This document shows positions 51,001 to 59,157 of a stretch of 64,000 bases of DNA, piece after piece. The stretch is from positions 155,377,121 to 155,441,120 of the forward strand of contig CM056742.1 in NCBI GenBank assembly GCA_029851415.1. The letters run 5' to 3'. The notes beneath the pieces were generated by a model. That model was not told where the DNA came from, searched no databases, and worked only from the letters and a program-made list of their open reading frames with translations. Numbering within the stretch: the stretch's first letter is position 1; the number at the start of each line of letters is the position of its first letter. Made by a program: the position numbers and the translations under genes. The stretch is from Eretmocerus hayati (Eukaryota; Arthropoda; Insecta; Hymenoptera; Aphelinidae).

Positions 51001-52829
51001 GTTTGACAAGATTTTAACAATTTTGCTTGACATTTATTCATCAACGTCCATATTAACTTTCATGAAACTTTCATTACATTTTTCATTTGTCTCAAAAATC
51101 TCAATGATCAAATTCAAAAGAATCTATGTATTTAGTTGTACATTATTCAGTTCCTTCATCTAATTTCTAATTCTAATTTTCACTTCTCTCCTTTTCAGAT
51201 TGGAATGATTTGTTCACAACGAAGTGCTTCGCATGCGGATTCCCAGTAGAAGCAGGAGACCGTTGGGTTGAAGCGCTGAACAACAACTACCATAGCCAAT
51301 GTTTCAATTGCACGGTATGATACTTCAATTTGATTTTCAAGTTCCTAAATTTTTTATGTTGATTTTTGAGCGAAATAGCAAACAGAGATTATATAAAAGT
51401 TCCAGATCCTGATCACGGATCGGATGAAACTTAGAGAATAGTTTTCTTTTAGCTCCAAAAGGAGATATTCGAAGTTATAGACTCGGGCGCTTAAGCATCC
51501 CTGAGCTACGGGCTACACTGTATTTATGTAAATTCACCATGCTGAGCACAGGAAATCTGGGGATGGGGGATTCCATCCCCAGATCCATCCCCGGATGGGA
51601 AATTTTCGAGCGGGCTTGTAAATTTCCTTACCGGCGGATGGCAAATTCCCGCTTGGAAGCCGCCGTGCCTTTGTGACAGATCCTTATCAGTGTCTCTATT
51701 AAAATGTCGAGTTGTCGTTGATTTTACATCTAGCCGTCTTTTCTAGCATAGTAGTGAGATATTGAGATGTGTTGTTTCTTACGGTAGATGGAATTTTTTG
51801 GACAAAAATGCATCGATTTTGTTGTGGACCGGTCATAACCTCATACTGTGTGGCCTCGTTGAAGAAATTGATCGCGCTTGAATAATTCTATAAAAAGAAA
51901 TCCGTGGATGAAAATGTTTTCTATAATCGAACGTCGAGCTCTTTTCTCGCTGCCAGCATCACACACAATCACACATGCACGTTCACGAGCAAGTTCACAG
52001 AGAGCAACATCCCTTTATTTACATCGTTTATTCACGTATACAGACGTTGACGGATGCCCATATTGCCCATGCACTTTCGATTTTCGAGTCTGCTGTCATG
52101 CATCTGATGCTCCACTCCCACATATATACAGTTGTTCTTGAACGGCCGATTCAAAAATTTTCAGATTGCAACTCGCGCACGCGTACTCAAATGAAATTTA
52201 CAAGCCTGGGACGGGAAATTTACAAGCTCCGGGAATGTAAACTCACCATGCTCAGCATGGTGTCCCAGGATTTCCTGTGCTGAGCATGGTAAATTTACAA
52301 GCCGCTCGTAGGTTTCCTCACTTTCTGGTAAATTCACCATGCTCAACACTGTGAATCTACAACCCCACCAGGTATCTTTAGCTCGAAAATTTTTTACAGT
52401 GTATGAACTGTGATTCATTGTATATCATTTTTTGACATGGATCTTTGTGGGCAATTCTAATCTCTTTGGTTGTGAATTAGAAACGCTTGGGTGTTAGAGT
52501 TTATAATTTTGGATATCTTCTTTATGTGATTATTTCCAAAGTTTCAACTAAAGTGGCCCGGACCTGAAACAGTTTTCGAGATAGTTTGGAAGTTCCATGT
52601 ATTTTATACACACGATTAAAAGTGATATGCTTCGATAAAAATAATTTCTGTAAAAAAATTTTATCAACGATAATGAAACCTTATTATTTGAGGAATGAGA
52701 TTGTTATTGTCAACCTTGGACTGACTATTTTGTGGATATTTCCTGTTACAGATGTGCAAACAAAACCTCGAAGGACAGAGCTTTTATGCAAAGGGTGGGC
52801 GTCCCTTCTGCAAAAATCATGCGCGCTAG
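28905..52829 (+). CDS. Zasp52: Zasp52, PDZ-LIM Z-disc protein (5' partial, 15 exons)
   Basis: The coding path joins 28905-29056, 29728-29902, 30118-30254, 30351-30451, 31315-31648, 36022-36207, 36500-36605, 38813-39271, 41021-41080, 41823-41955, 44976-48948, 50137-50323, 50431-50551, 51199-51314 and 52752-52829. Every junction has GT/AG ends and matching phase, giving 6318 nt (about 2105 residues plus stop). Domain order is PDZ (second half), ZM motif, LIM1, low-complexity linker, LIM2, LIM3, LIM4, the ALP/Enigma plan. In the family, PDZ and ZM bind alpha-actinin and the LIM domains scaffold other partners at the muscle Z-disc and at integrin attachment sites. The N-terminal PDZ exon (start codon, PWGF-like loop) is not seen and should lie upstream of the window. 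Alternative exons at 32648-32834 and 49485-49566 imply several isoforms. Identification is from remembered family sequence features; exon edges are read by eye. Confidence 0.93.
29728..29902 (+). CDS. Zasp52: Zasp52 exon: post-PDZ Pro/Ser linker
   Basis: Acceptor gaacag precedes 29728; donor gtaagt at 29903. It completes the Arg of the PDZ end and continues GGSTCWRPSVSPV, then a Pro/Ser/Thr-rich stretch ending GSGHNFSPKPF in phase 0. The RGGST-WRP signature right after the PDZ domain is typical of insect Zasp52. A Cys sits between Thr and Trp where the relatives I recall have none. Confidence 0.93.
30118..30254 (+). CDS. Zasp52: Zasp52 exon: ZM (Zasp) motif
   Basis: Acceptor tttctag before 30118, donor gtgagt at 30255. 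It encodes LNGTNEGTVKSIVNKQYNSP, then VGIYSEETIAETL and SAQAEVLAGGVLG. The core NKQYNSPVGIYSEE is the ZM motif of ZASP proteins, which together with PDZ is known to contact alpha-actinin rod repeats and to mediate Zasp self-association. Ends in phase 2 (GG), completed by the next exon. Confidence 0.96.
30351..30451 (+). CDS. Zasp52: Zasp52 exon: conserved segment after ZM
   Basis: Acceptor gtttag before 30351, donor gttaga at 30452. Reads GVNFKKNEKNYNAQNSEVFK, then MVQEADKEPKTPEP, and leaves one G (phase 1). The NFKKNEKNYNAQNSEVFKM block is a conserved extension of the ZM region. Two alternative downstream exons, 31315 and 32648, both start with the 2 nt needed to complete this codon. Confidence 0.94.
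31315..31648 (+). CDS. Zasp52: Zasp52 exon: polyQ linker and first half of LIM1
   Basis: Acceptor cacag ends at 31314 (weak pyrimidine tract; chosen by phase and by the resulting PEPEDEPQQQSGVV join). The exon carries the conserved VVTPSQSPALAGLRPVHAP block, a long CAA/CAG-coded glutamine tract interrupted by Tyr, His and Lys (31411-31575), and LTPGQNICAECERLIV, the first zinc-ligand pair of LIM1. Donor gtaagt at 31649, phase 2. An upstream acceptor at 31269 would be in phase but adds a non-Zasp-like segment. Alternative to exon 32648-32834. Confidence 0.9.
32648..32834 (+). CDS. Zasp52: Zasp52 alternative exon: second version of LIM1 first half
   Basis: Acceptor ggctttatag precedes 32648 and donor gtaaat follows 32834. 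Length 187 nt with 2 nt entry and 2 nt exit, the same phases as the polyQ exon 31315-31648. It reads PARTEFYSSASHAVGGSSWP, a Thr/Pro/Ser stretch, HHPGVILCSNCDCPI, and the split codon joins to 36022 as CSNCDCPIYGVFVRIK. The resulting C-x2-C-x16-H-x2-C spacing is identical to that made with the polyQ exon. Read through the donor, the frame stops at once (TAG 32833-32835), and an AATAAA at 33184-33189 leaves open a short LIM-less 3' end. I infer a mutually exclusive exon; no transcript evidence is available here. Confidence 0.82.
33184..33189 (+). promoter_or_regulatory. Candidate poly(A) signal in Zasp52 intron
   Basis: AATAAA about 350 bp after the in-frame TAG that follows the alternative LIM1 exon (32833-32835). 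If the donor at 32835 is not used, this would give a short PDZ-ZM isoform without complete LIM domains. A hexamer this common in AT-rich DNA is weak evidence by itself. Confidence 0.25.
34196..34395 (+). other. Candidate alternative terminal exon in LIM1 intron
   Basis: A strong polypyrimidine tract and acceptor ttttattgtatcttag precede about 200 nt of locally GC-richer sequence open in two frames. Phase 0 gives 66 codons with LVISALLLLADAH and DEPKESEAETVPVHLVTSG, ending TAA at 34393-34395. The 2-nt phase gives 57 codons ending in a basic tail, RNSAGPSRNKRR. I do not recognise either product. It could be an alternative tail of Zasp52, an unrelated exon or chance. Confidence 0.25.
35285..35744. 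mobile_element. piggyBac-like MITE (TTAA) in the LIM1 intron
   Basis: Left TCCGTTGCGTACACAC and right, on the other strand, CCCGTTGCGTACACAC; TTAA flanks at 35281-35284 and 35745-35748. A start of CCC after TTAA is typical of piggyBac termini. Subterminal inverted CCCAGGAACCCC / GGGTCCCTGG. A central 95-bp near-perfect hairpin (35425-35519) has arms aaccatgcaaaacta and tagttttgcatggtt. Lies between the alternative and second-half LIM1 exons of Zasp52. Confidence 0.8.
36022..36207 (+). CDS. Zasp52: Zasp52 exon: second half of LIM1
   Basis: Acceptor catcag before 36022, donor gtaagt at 36208. Encodes GVFVRIKEKNLHVECFKCST then CGTSLKNVGYYNINNKLYC and DIHAKLVARQNAPAGVV. With the upstream half-exon this completes C-x2-C-x16-H-x2-C-x2-C-x2-C, and ends in the YCDIH ligand pair. 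The 4.4-kb upstream intron holds the alternative first half. Confidence 0.95.
36500..36605 (+). CDS. Zasp52: Zasp52 exon: linker after LIM1
   Basis: Acceptor ttttcag before 36500, donor gtgagt at 36606. Reads GQKAPANTISAALSNVGQLS and SLSNHGSSPQPFS. Enters in phase 2 and exits in phase 0. Low-complexity Ser/Pro linker with no recognised domain. Confidence 0.9.
37390..38340. repeat. Outer inverted repeat around the 37490 foldback
   Basis: gggaatcatcttgttttgg at about 37382-37400 is matched by ccaaaacaagatgattccc at about 38318-38336, with cccatgga / tccatggga further in. It encloses the 711-bp foldback, consistent with nested insertion. Confidence 0.65.
37490..38200. mobile_element. 711-bp foldback element in Zasp52 intron
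   Basis: GGGTGTCCG at the left and CGGACACCC at the right, TA flanks (37488-37489, 38201-38202). The interior is almost entirely an inverted repeat; paired landmarks include tgcgcatgcgca (37673-37684 and about 38013-38024) and cagctatcgattcaa against its inverse. Outer flanks about 37390-37430 and 38280-38340 (gggaatcatcttgttttgg and inverse) form another inverted pair, so it is nested in an older palindromic element. Confidence 0.8.
38813..39271 (+). CDS. Zasp52: Zasp52 exon: linker with second polyQ tract
   Basis: Acceptor ttttgcag before 38813; donor gtgact at 39272; 153 codons in phase 0. Begins SYTRVYTPETRQTCQYRNG, is rich in Asn, Gly, Ser and Thr, has a Gln tract at about 39043-39090 (CAG/CAA), and ends with the charged stretch NKLHKLTDEIRDFAFDKPK. 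Linker of Zasp52; no domain recognised. Confidence 0.88.
39985..40468. mobile_element. 484-bp TIR element in Zasp52 intron
   Basis: Left ctacccatgtaaaacata continuing cgattccatgaacatatatg; right, on the other strand, ctacccatgtagaacataag continuing attccatgaacatacatg. TIR of about 50 bp with few mismatches. Target duplication not resolved. Confidence 0.7.
41021..41080 (+). CDS. Zasp52: Zasp52 exon: 20-codon micro-linker
   Basis: Acceptor tttattacag before 41021 and donor gtaacg at 41081. Exactly 60 nt in phase 0, reading PDSRFIGSEPFEQPTFRPVQ. Being symmetric in phase it can be skipped without a frame change, so it may be a cassette exon. Composition fits the surrounding linker. Confidence 0.75.
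41823..41955 (+). CDS. Zasp52: Zasp52 exon: linker before the giant exon
   Basis: Acceptor atattttag before 41823, donor gtgagt at 41956. Reads ASTNNFSGPKPFIGSSVTNQ and a Ser/Thr/Pro tail ending PRPPSQPVT plus one G (phase 1). Two downstream exons, 44976 and 49485, both begin with the 2 nt needed to complete this codon, so this is the branching point between giant and compact isoforms. Confidence 0.87.
43902..43947 (+). CDS. Candidate alternative Zasp52 linker exon
   Basis: A good acceptor (tttttattttcag) is followed by 46 nt and a donor gtgaac at 43948. It enters in phase 0 and exits with 1 nt, exactly like exon 41823-41955, so it could replace that exon and join 44976 or 49485. It would read PLHPSTRNLDPSPSS. 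Alternatively, entered with 1 nt, it is a 16-codon tail (ATTSFNTKPRPFSLIA, TGA at 43949). Both are only compatible with the sequence, not demonstrated. Confidence 0.3.
44976..48948 (+). CDS. Zasp52: Zasp52 giant exon (3973 nt): disordered region plus first half of LIM2
   Basis: Acceptor gacag ends at 44975 and donor gtactg starts at 48949. It encodes about 1324 residues. In order: HEEYRNQSG start; a run of alternating Glu-Pro (45769-45807); a charged helix rich in E, R and Q (about 46120-46340), a likely single helix or coiled coil; three tandem R-x-I-x-VQ-x-E units (46420-46550); two ALTTA-DR-YSPLG motifs (about 46900-47130); Arg/Ser/Pro-rich stretches; several GV-V-P units (about 47940-48170); a Gly-rich end NKGGTFAGSSAPNRG; and VPLCAACNSQVR, the first ligand pair of LIM2. 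The giant linker exon is a family trait of insect Zasp52. Without splicing at 48949 the frame ends after seven more codons (TAA 48968-48970), a possible LIM2-4-less end. Confidence 0.93.
49485..49566 (+). CDS. Zasp52: Zasp52 alternative exon: compact first half of LIM2
   Basis: Strong acceptor (pyrimidine tract then gtgcag) before 49485 and donor gtgtgt at 49567. Length 82 nt, 2 nt entry and 2 nt exit, the same phases as the giant exon. It reads KGENNKNKLNGLTLKPVCCR then CKIEIK, and joins 50137 to give VCCRCKIEIKRGPFI. The C-x2-C pair and the R/GPF junction replace those of the giant exon. LIM2 would then have x17 rather than x16 before the third ligand, still normal for LIM domains. Spliced from 41955 it would remove 1324 residues, giving about 808 residues. 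Inferred from sequence alone. Confidence 0.8.
50137..50323 (+). CDS. Zasp52: Zasp52 exon: LIM2 remainder and first half of LIM3
   Basis: Acceptor catag before 50137, donor gtgcgt at 50324. Reads GPFISALGQIWCPDHFVCVN, PQCRRGLQDIGFVEEKG, YCEYCFERF and then PSCNKCNNKIKG. It supplies the third to eighth ligands of LIM2 (CPDH-x2-C-x4-C and C-x2-C) and the first CNKC pair of LIM3. Ends in phase 0. Confidence 0.96.
50431..50551 (+). CDS. Zasp52: Zasp52 exon: LIM3 second half
   Basis: Acceptor cttatag before 50431, donor gttcat at 50552. Reads DCLNAIGKHFHPECFSCAHC then GKQFGNSPFFLEEG and LPYCER, ending in phase 1. HPEC-x2-C-x2-C and YC are the LIM3 zinc ligands; the last (Asp) comes from the next exon. 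Confidence 0.96.
51199..51314 (+). CDS. Zasp52: Zasp52 exon: first part of LIM4
   Basis: Acceptor ttttcag before 51199, donor gtatga at 51315. Reads DWNDLFTTKCFACGFPVEAG, then DRWVEALNNNYHSQCFNCT, ending in phase 0. CFAC and HSQC-x2-C are LIM4 ligands. Confidence 0.96.
51516..52401. mobile_element. 886-bp TIR element in the LIM4 intron
   Basis: CACTGTATTTATG at the left and TTTTTTACAGTG at the right with TA flanks (51514-51515, 52402-52403). Inside is a stronger inverted pair: gtaaattcaccatgctgagc at 51528 and gctgagcatggtaaatttac ending at 52298. Several extra copies of accatgctcagcatggt-like units lie at 52230-52360. Confidence 0.65.
52752..52829 (+). CDS. Zasp52: Zasp52 terminal exon: end of LIM4 and stop
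   Basis: Acceptor tgttacag before 52752. Reads MCKQNLEGQSFYAKGGRPFC then KNHAR and TAG at 52827-52829. CKNH is the last LIM4 ligand pair, and ending just after it is normal for the family. Confidence 0.96.
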   Translation: MCKQNLEGQSFYAKGGRPFCKNHAR

Positions 52830-54145
52830 ATATATAGTGATCCAACGAACAGCGAAAGAATCGAAATTAAAACGAATGTCAACTGTAAAGAAGCTGCAAG
52901 ACGCTGTATACATATAAAACGAGAGCGATTCAGTTAACTATAAGTTTCAATGTACTATATAAGATATTGATTTGAAGTATTTCATAATATTGAATTGCCT
53001 AGCCATAATCGCAGATGACAACGATCGAACTTCTTCAAATTTTATTTTAAAATTTTGATCGTCCTGTATTCTCAATCTCTCCCTTGTGAGAGAAATATCA
53101 CGAGAGACTGTTTCGATCGATGCAATATCCCATAAAATTCATCAATCAGTTGATGATCACATGTACCAAAAAGAGGATTATACTAAAATTATTGAATAGC
53201 ATCTTGGATTTTCATTTTATTGTTAAAAAATAATAGATCCCACAAATCTTTGACGTTTCGCCATTTATCTTTTCTTCATTGCGGCTCTATAAGCTTGCGG
53301 ATATACTTAAACAAACATTGTTTGGACAACACCGAAAAAAATGCTTCCTATAGTATATTAGCGTTATATGATATCACCAAATTGCGAATGATATACTATT
53401 TTTCTAGGTATAATAATTCTAGCGAGTTAAGTTGACTTGGCGAAAGATACAGCTATGATTTAAATTAATTTTCACTCATTGTTTTCATTCATGAATTTTT
53501 GTGTGTTAGAGAATTTCCATGAAAATTTACCAAAGACACAAAAATTCAAGAGGATGGTTGGATTCAACTCTTCTGAATGAACATGAATTTTAGGGTATAT
53601 AATATCAAATTCATTAAACATTTTCACGATCACAAGTTGCATAAAAATTCTGTTTCAATCATTATGACGAATGAATGAATGACAATCAGTTCGTATATCG
53701 AAAAATCTGGGCATGAAGAAAGAGTGAGGAGGGTTTGGTGCAAAAAATTTTGTTTAAATAGTACCAAGTGCGAATGTTGATGAATGACGATAAGTATATT
53801 CTCTACAAAGTATTTTCATGAACTTATAAAATATATATCCAGCGAAAACTGGCTTTTTGCAATAGATAAGATTGAATAAGTTTTGTTTTTAAGATGGCAT
53901 TGTGTCGAGAATTATATAACCCTTTATGTAGGTAAGATTATGAAGAAAAAAACGAGTGATGACAGTGTAGAAATATTCTTATTTCGATATCCATCATTAC
54001 GATGGTACTGTTCTTTAGAAACTACAGAAATATGTAATTGTTGATGAAAAGTCGGCTCCATATGTAACAAATGTTTCAGACGAAAAAGAAACCTAATCAT
54101 CAGTGTTATGTGTTGCTTAAAATAAATTTGAATTCACAAAATATG
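52830..54145 (+). other. Probable Zasp52 3' untranslated region
   Basis: AT-rich sequence after the Zasp52 stop, without a credible coding frame. Candidate poly(A) signals are ATTAAA at 52866-52871 and AATAAA at 54121-54126. The end is therefore uncertain; the second would give a 3' UTR of about 1.3 kb. Confidence 0.4.
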
Positions 54146-54204
54146 AAAATTTCACTCCTATCCTATAGACCACCCTCCTTGCTATTGCAATGAATGACAA
54201 TAAA

Positions 54205-55650
54205 AAAAATACGCTGCTAAAAGAGATTAGCAGAATGCTTTCTCTTAGCAAAATAGTCTCAGATGATCACTCAAACTAATGTTAAATTTGGAAAACTGAT
54301 CGAATTCCAGAATCATGATTGGAATTCCCACAAAATAGTTTCATTTTCCCTGTGGTGCCATCTATTTCATTCTCACCTCATATTATATATACATATATAA
54401 TATACAAAAACAACCGTTTGGTTGAGGCGAAGTTTTGATATACTTGGTTCATAGATGATGAAAAAGGAGTTCTTTGGGGGAAATTTTGATTTTTGGACGT
54501 AAAATTTGATTTTGATCGGGTTCAAACGTATTTGAATCCAATTCCATTTCAACCAATTGATTCAGAATGCTAGAAAAGCATCTTTCTGGTTTATTAAAAG
54601 GTGGATAGATTAGTCGCTGAAGAAAATATGAGTAAAAAATAAGTTGTAAATGAAATTTTTTCATCATGTTTTGAGTTATTTTTACAAGATTCTCTTTTAG
54701 AGGAATTCAGATGACCTAATACTAGGTTTTTTGAGCAAGATATATCATCGGGTTGAGGCAAAATTTTAATATAGTTGGTATAAAGATGATGAAAATGGAG
54801 TCTTTTGAACATTTTTGGATTTTTCGAGAACAAATTTGTTTTTGACTGTATTAAAACGAATTTTGAAAAAACTCGGTATCAACCAATCGATTTAGAATGA
54901 TGAAAAAGTATCCACTCTGTTTATCACAATTTGAATGGGTTGGTTCGGGGGGAGATATGAGAAAAGTATGATTATTGAAAAAATATCTCCGGAAGAAGTT
55001 GAACAATGCCTCGAAACTTCACAGAGATCGGTGGAACAGGTTATCGAAATTTCGAATGACAGAAAGAAAGATGGAGAATTTTTTTTTTTTAAATGGAAAC
55101 ACTAATCAAAATTCTGTATCAACCAATCTCTTTTGAATGATCGAGGAATACTTGGACAACAACGGGTGATAGTGTGTATTGAGAATCGAAGGTGGTATAA
55201 TATAACGTTTGGACCCACAGGGTCTGAAAATGGTGTTGAAATTTAGGCAATCAGTTGGACATGGTGACGTGGAAGAAGGAGTAATGAGATGGAACTGTCA
55301 ACAGACTGGGACTATCACTGATTGATTGAAAATAAACCCTCGAAATTCCAAGAAGATTGATCCAGGGGTTCAAGAGAAATCGCGTGACAAAGAGAAGACA
55401 ACATGCAGACACACGCACATACGGACATGGACAGGGTGTTTTTCAAAATAGTTCACGGGGAACGTTGTATATGACATGGGAAAAGTATAAGGGTACCAAT
55501 CGATAGATTTTGGCGAGTAAAATGAGATGGTTGGAGTGGATTTTGGATAGGGCTCCATAGTAGGGGACGAAAAATGAGAGAATCGAAGAAATTTCAAGCG
55601 AAAATTTCCGCACCGATACAATACCTTCTCTTCGAGAAAGCAAGAGAGCA
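54205..55650 (+). repeat. Single-copy relative of the 11553-14078 repeat
   Basis: Shares tacgctgctaa...ttagcagaatgctttctcttag at the start (11555 and 54211), the segment with gattcagaatg / gatttagaatga and ctcggtatcaaccaatcga, and the end cttctcttcgagaaagca (55624-55641). It lacks the 840-bp tandem duplication. Strengthens the case for a mobile family with defined ends. Confidence 0.6.
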
Positions 55651-57057
55651 AAAGTGCGATAGTTGACTCTTACAAGTAAGCAAATTGTCTTTTCAAGACC
55701 TCCAGAATGACTACTGATAAGAGTCAATTATCTCCTCTCTAGTTGGACTTATAGATCGTCCACAAGATGACGCAAAAGTCGCAACAATCTGCTCTCAATA
55801 AATAGCTTCCAGCAGACTTAAATAGCCCTTTTAAGGGCCCTATAGACCCTAGGGGTCACAAGGAGAGTGGAAGAAATCTGAAATTTTTTTTCGTACTATT
55901 CCAGCATAGTACTGACTGGGAAAATTTTCCTTTGATTTTTTTCCCAGACCCCCTTGATAACGGCTTTGTCCAGCTTACTCCAGAACGACTCAGATGAATA
56001 AAGAAAGGAAAAAAGGAAAAAAAATAAAATTTAGATCATGCCCAATAATAGTTCCTTGGATAAGATCACCCAGGATTGCCAATGCACTTGTGTCCTCGAA
56101 GTCCCGATAACATCACAATCATCACTCCGGAATCGAGATAAGATCTTCTCAAGGGAAGGTTTGTATATCGCGTGTGAATACAGTTGTACGCGAGGACGTG
56201 CTGTTTCGCTCAAGTTTTGGTCCGTAAGCTTTCCACTTTATACGTATTAGAATGGGTGAAAGACAAATCGATGAGCCATGCATTCATGAATTCACTCAAA
56301 CTAGCGTGCGCGAAGTATGAAATCGCGTGGCACGAAGGACGCAAGAGCTGCTTCTCACAACCCTTTTCAGTATTTCCTGAACTTGCCTACGTTTTGCTGA
56401 TGCCTACTGATTGAATGCATTAAACTGGCTAAGTAGATGCGGAAAATGACAAGATTACATCTGTGCAGGATGTACGACAGTGTGAGCGCCAGTTTTTCCA
56501 CATTGAGTAGTAAACTTGGAAATTGTTGTCACGTACTTTGGAAACAGTTTGTTATCACTCATGGAATGCAAATTTACCAAGGTCAAGGAATTATCTCAAT
56601 CCATCTTGTGATTAGGGTGCACCTGTCATAAGTGGCTACGGTTTTAGATGTACATCCAGTATCTTTTGATCTTCTTCAAATGCATTTATTCAATAAGATG
56701 CCATGTGTAGTTCAATTAAAATTCTATTCTCGGATTTTGTAAGGATTACCATCAACTAGGGTATTTTTCAAGCAAAAATCGCATTTTTCCCCTCAAACCT
56801 CGTGTTTGTATGTCTTATATCAGACTTATACATTGTATATGTGGCCAATTGAAAGCTGACAGCTTCAGATTTCGATCGGCAGGTGTTGAAATCCATTTGT
56901 AGGTCTCTGGTCTGAAAGGCAGACTGGAATGGGGCACCTTTGGAACACTAAAAGTGGAACATAAGAACTGTTGACAGTCGATTATTGTTGTACTTAATTC
57001 TCTTTTAAACTCTGGGAATTTGATTTAGAGATCACAATCTATTGTGAATCTCACATA
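55651..57057. other. 3' flank, non-coding
   Basis: No gene or clear element; scattered frames of about 60-75 codons look random. Confidence 0.5.
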
Positions 57058-57851
57058 CAGTACCGTGCAAAAATTCCTGAACGGGTTATGAAATCCTCTC
57101 TTGCAAAAAAGTCGATTGCTCGAGCCCAGATCAACGTAGAGGAATTTTGAAAAAAGCATCTTAAAGACGAGAAAAAATGCTAACTTTTTATGGTTTGCGA
57201 CTTTTCTCTCAGCCCTTTTTGGTACCTCAAATAGCTGATGTAATTTCAAGGATTTCGAGAAAAAAACGGTTTTTACTCTATGGGCTGTAATTTGGACGCG
57301 GATAAAGATAGAACAATTTTGCAAAAAGCATCTTGAAGAGCGAAAAAAATGCCATTTGCAATGATTTTTCGATTGTTTTTTACGTCGTGTGAATAAGAGG
57401 GTGAGAGCTCTCAAAGTAGCCAGATTCTCGGTTTCTCGATGAAATACGTGTAAAAACAGCAAAAAATGGCAAAAAACTACGGTTTTGGCTACTTTGAGAG
57501 CTTTCACACTCGTATTCATACGGCGTAAAGAATAATCAAAAAATCATTGCAAATGGCATTTTTTCCGCTCTTCAAGATGCTTTTTGCAAAATTGTTCTAT
57601 CTTCATCCGCGTCCAAATTACAGCCGATAGAGTAAAAACGGTTTTTTTCTCGAAATCCTTGAAATTACATCAGCTATTTGAGGTACCAAAAAGGGCTGAG
57701 AGAAAAATCGCAAACCATAAAAAGTTAGCATTTTTTCTCATCTTTAAGATGCTTTTTTCAAAATTCCTCTACGTTAATCTGGGCTCGAGCAATCGACGTT
57801 TTTGCAAGAGAGGATTTCAAACCCCCGTTCAGGAATTTTTGCACGGTACTG
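57058..57851. mobile_element. 794-bp near-perfect palindromic element
   Basis: CAGTACCGTGCAAAAATTCC at the left and its inverse at the right end, TA flanks (57056-57057, 57852-57853). Arms of roughly 365 bp (about 57058-57423 and 57486-57851) pair nearly completely around a centre of about 60 bp. Open frames in the arms are a by-product of the symmetry. Ends fit Tc1/mariner-type MITEs. Confidence 0.85.
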
Positions 57852-58271
57852 TAAAAGATTTTGAAACCTAATTCTGTGCTTCGTGAAGCTTGCTCACCAA
57901 GTGTTTCGAAGTTATCCTCGTGTCTGAATGAAAATCTGATATTCTTCGGCATTTTAAAGTGTTCCAAAGTTACCCCACTTCTTGAAGAATCATGTATTGT
58001 TTCATTTCAATTCTCCAAACTCATCTCACTTTTCCAACAAAACCTTGAACGTTTCCGATTTTACTCTACAAAGTGAGTCAGGATGAAAATACACCAACGT
58101 AACGAAGTTTTCGTCGAGATTATACGGATCCAAGTCACTTGCCTCTCTCTCATCTTGCTAAGATCGAGACCACATTAGTTATTTCGGAATACCTTTACTT
58201 CGATCAAAAACATACTTTCGAGAGAGTCAGTTAGCAACCAACACACAGCTTATGAACACACCTGCGCCGCA

Positions 58272-59150
58272 CAGTGGGGCTAAAAATCGATTTCGGGACA
58301 AGATTCAGCGCCACGCGAATCCTCAACCAATCGAAATGATTCAAACGGGATCGTTCCCGTCTTTTGACACTCTACAAGATTCCTTCCCGGAGAATCTGAT
58401 TTGGGGAGCTGCGGAGTCACATAATCGTGTTGGCCGATCAACCAAAAATCGTCGAAAATCGAGTCTCCTCGATCCTGGCGGCGATGTACGATTTTCTGGT
58501 TGGGCCCAAAATACATGTTCCTGGTCCCACTTGATAAGGGAAATACTCTCATCATTGCAGAACTCCGGCAACCTAACTTTAAATCAGGATTTCAGGCTCA
58601 ACTACCTTGGTAATAAACCCCAATCATCAAAAATCGACTTTTTTTCGATCCTGGCGGTAATGTACGGGGTTCTAAGCGGGCTCAAATCATAAGTTAGAGA
58701 TACACAATATGTGAGCCCATGTCACAAGAATGCGCGAGTTTCATCCAAGGGCTTCAGAACTCTGCAATATCTCCCCCACTCACTTAGTACTCGAATATCA
58801 TCGATATCCACGACCTCTTGGAGTATACGTCGATGTAGCATCACGAAATGTTCCTCCAAGGTGTCAACTCGACCTCAAATGCTTTTCGAACACCCCCACC
58901 TGAATTTGGAAATGATTGCAGTAAGGAGGACCTATTTATCACTCATCAGTACAAACTGATACTTCTTGTTTTTCGTCTTGATCGCCCTTCAACGCGATGC
59001 TGGGCCTCCAGAGCTTCCCGAATTAAATTCTCCGGGCAAGTATCTTGTAGAGTAAGGAAAAACGAAGAAAAGCCCGTTTGAATGGTTTCGATCGGTTTAG
59101 AATTCGCGTGGCGCTGAATCTTGTCCCGAAATCGGTTTTTAGCCCCACTG
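58272..59150. mobile_element. 879-bp TIR element starting CAGTGGGGC
   Basis: CAGTGGGGCTAAAAATCGAT at the left is mirrored at the right end (atcggtttttagccccactg). The arms continue for over 100 bp (cgggacaag, attcagcgccacgcgaat, cgatcgaa-type matches). Flanks share tgcgccg (58263-58269 and 59151-59157), a possible duplication offset by two bases. hAT-like or Tc1-like; not resolved. Confidence 0.75.
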
Positions 59151-59157
59151 TGCGCCG

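Noticed and set aside
55800..55860. Small palindrome cccttttaaggg
   Set aside because: Short, no flanking duplication or repeat partner.
57025..57871. Frames of 164 and 95 codons with similar products on opposite strands
   Set aside because: They are the two arms of one palindromic element; no known protein.
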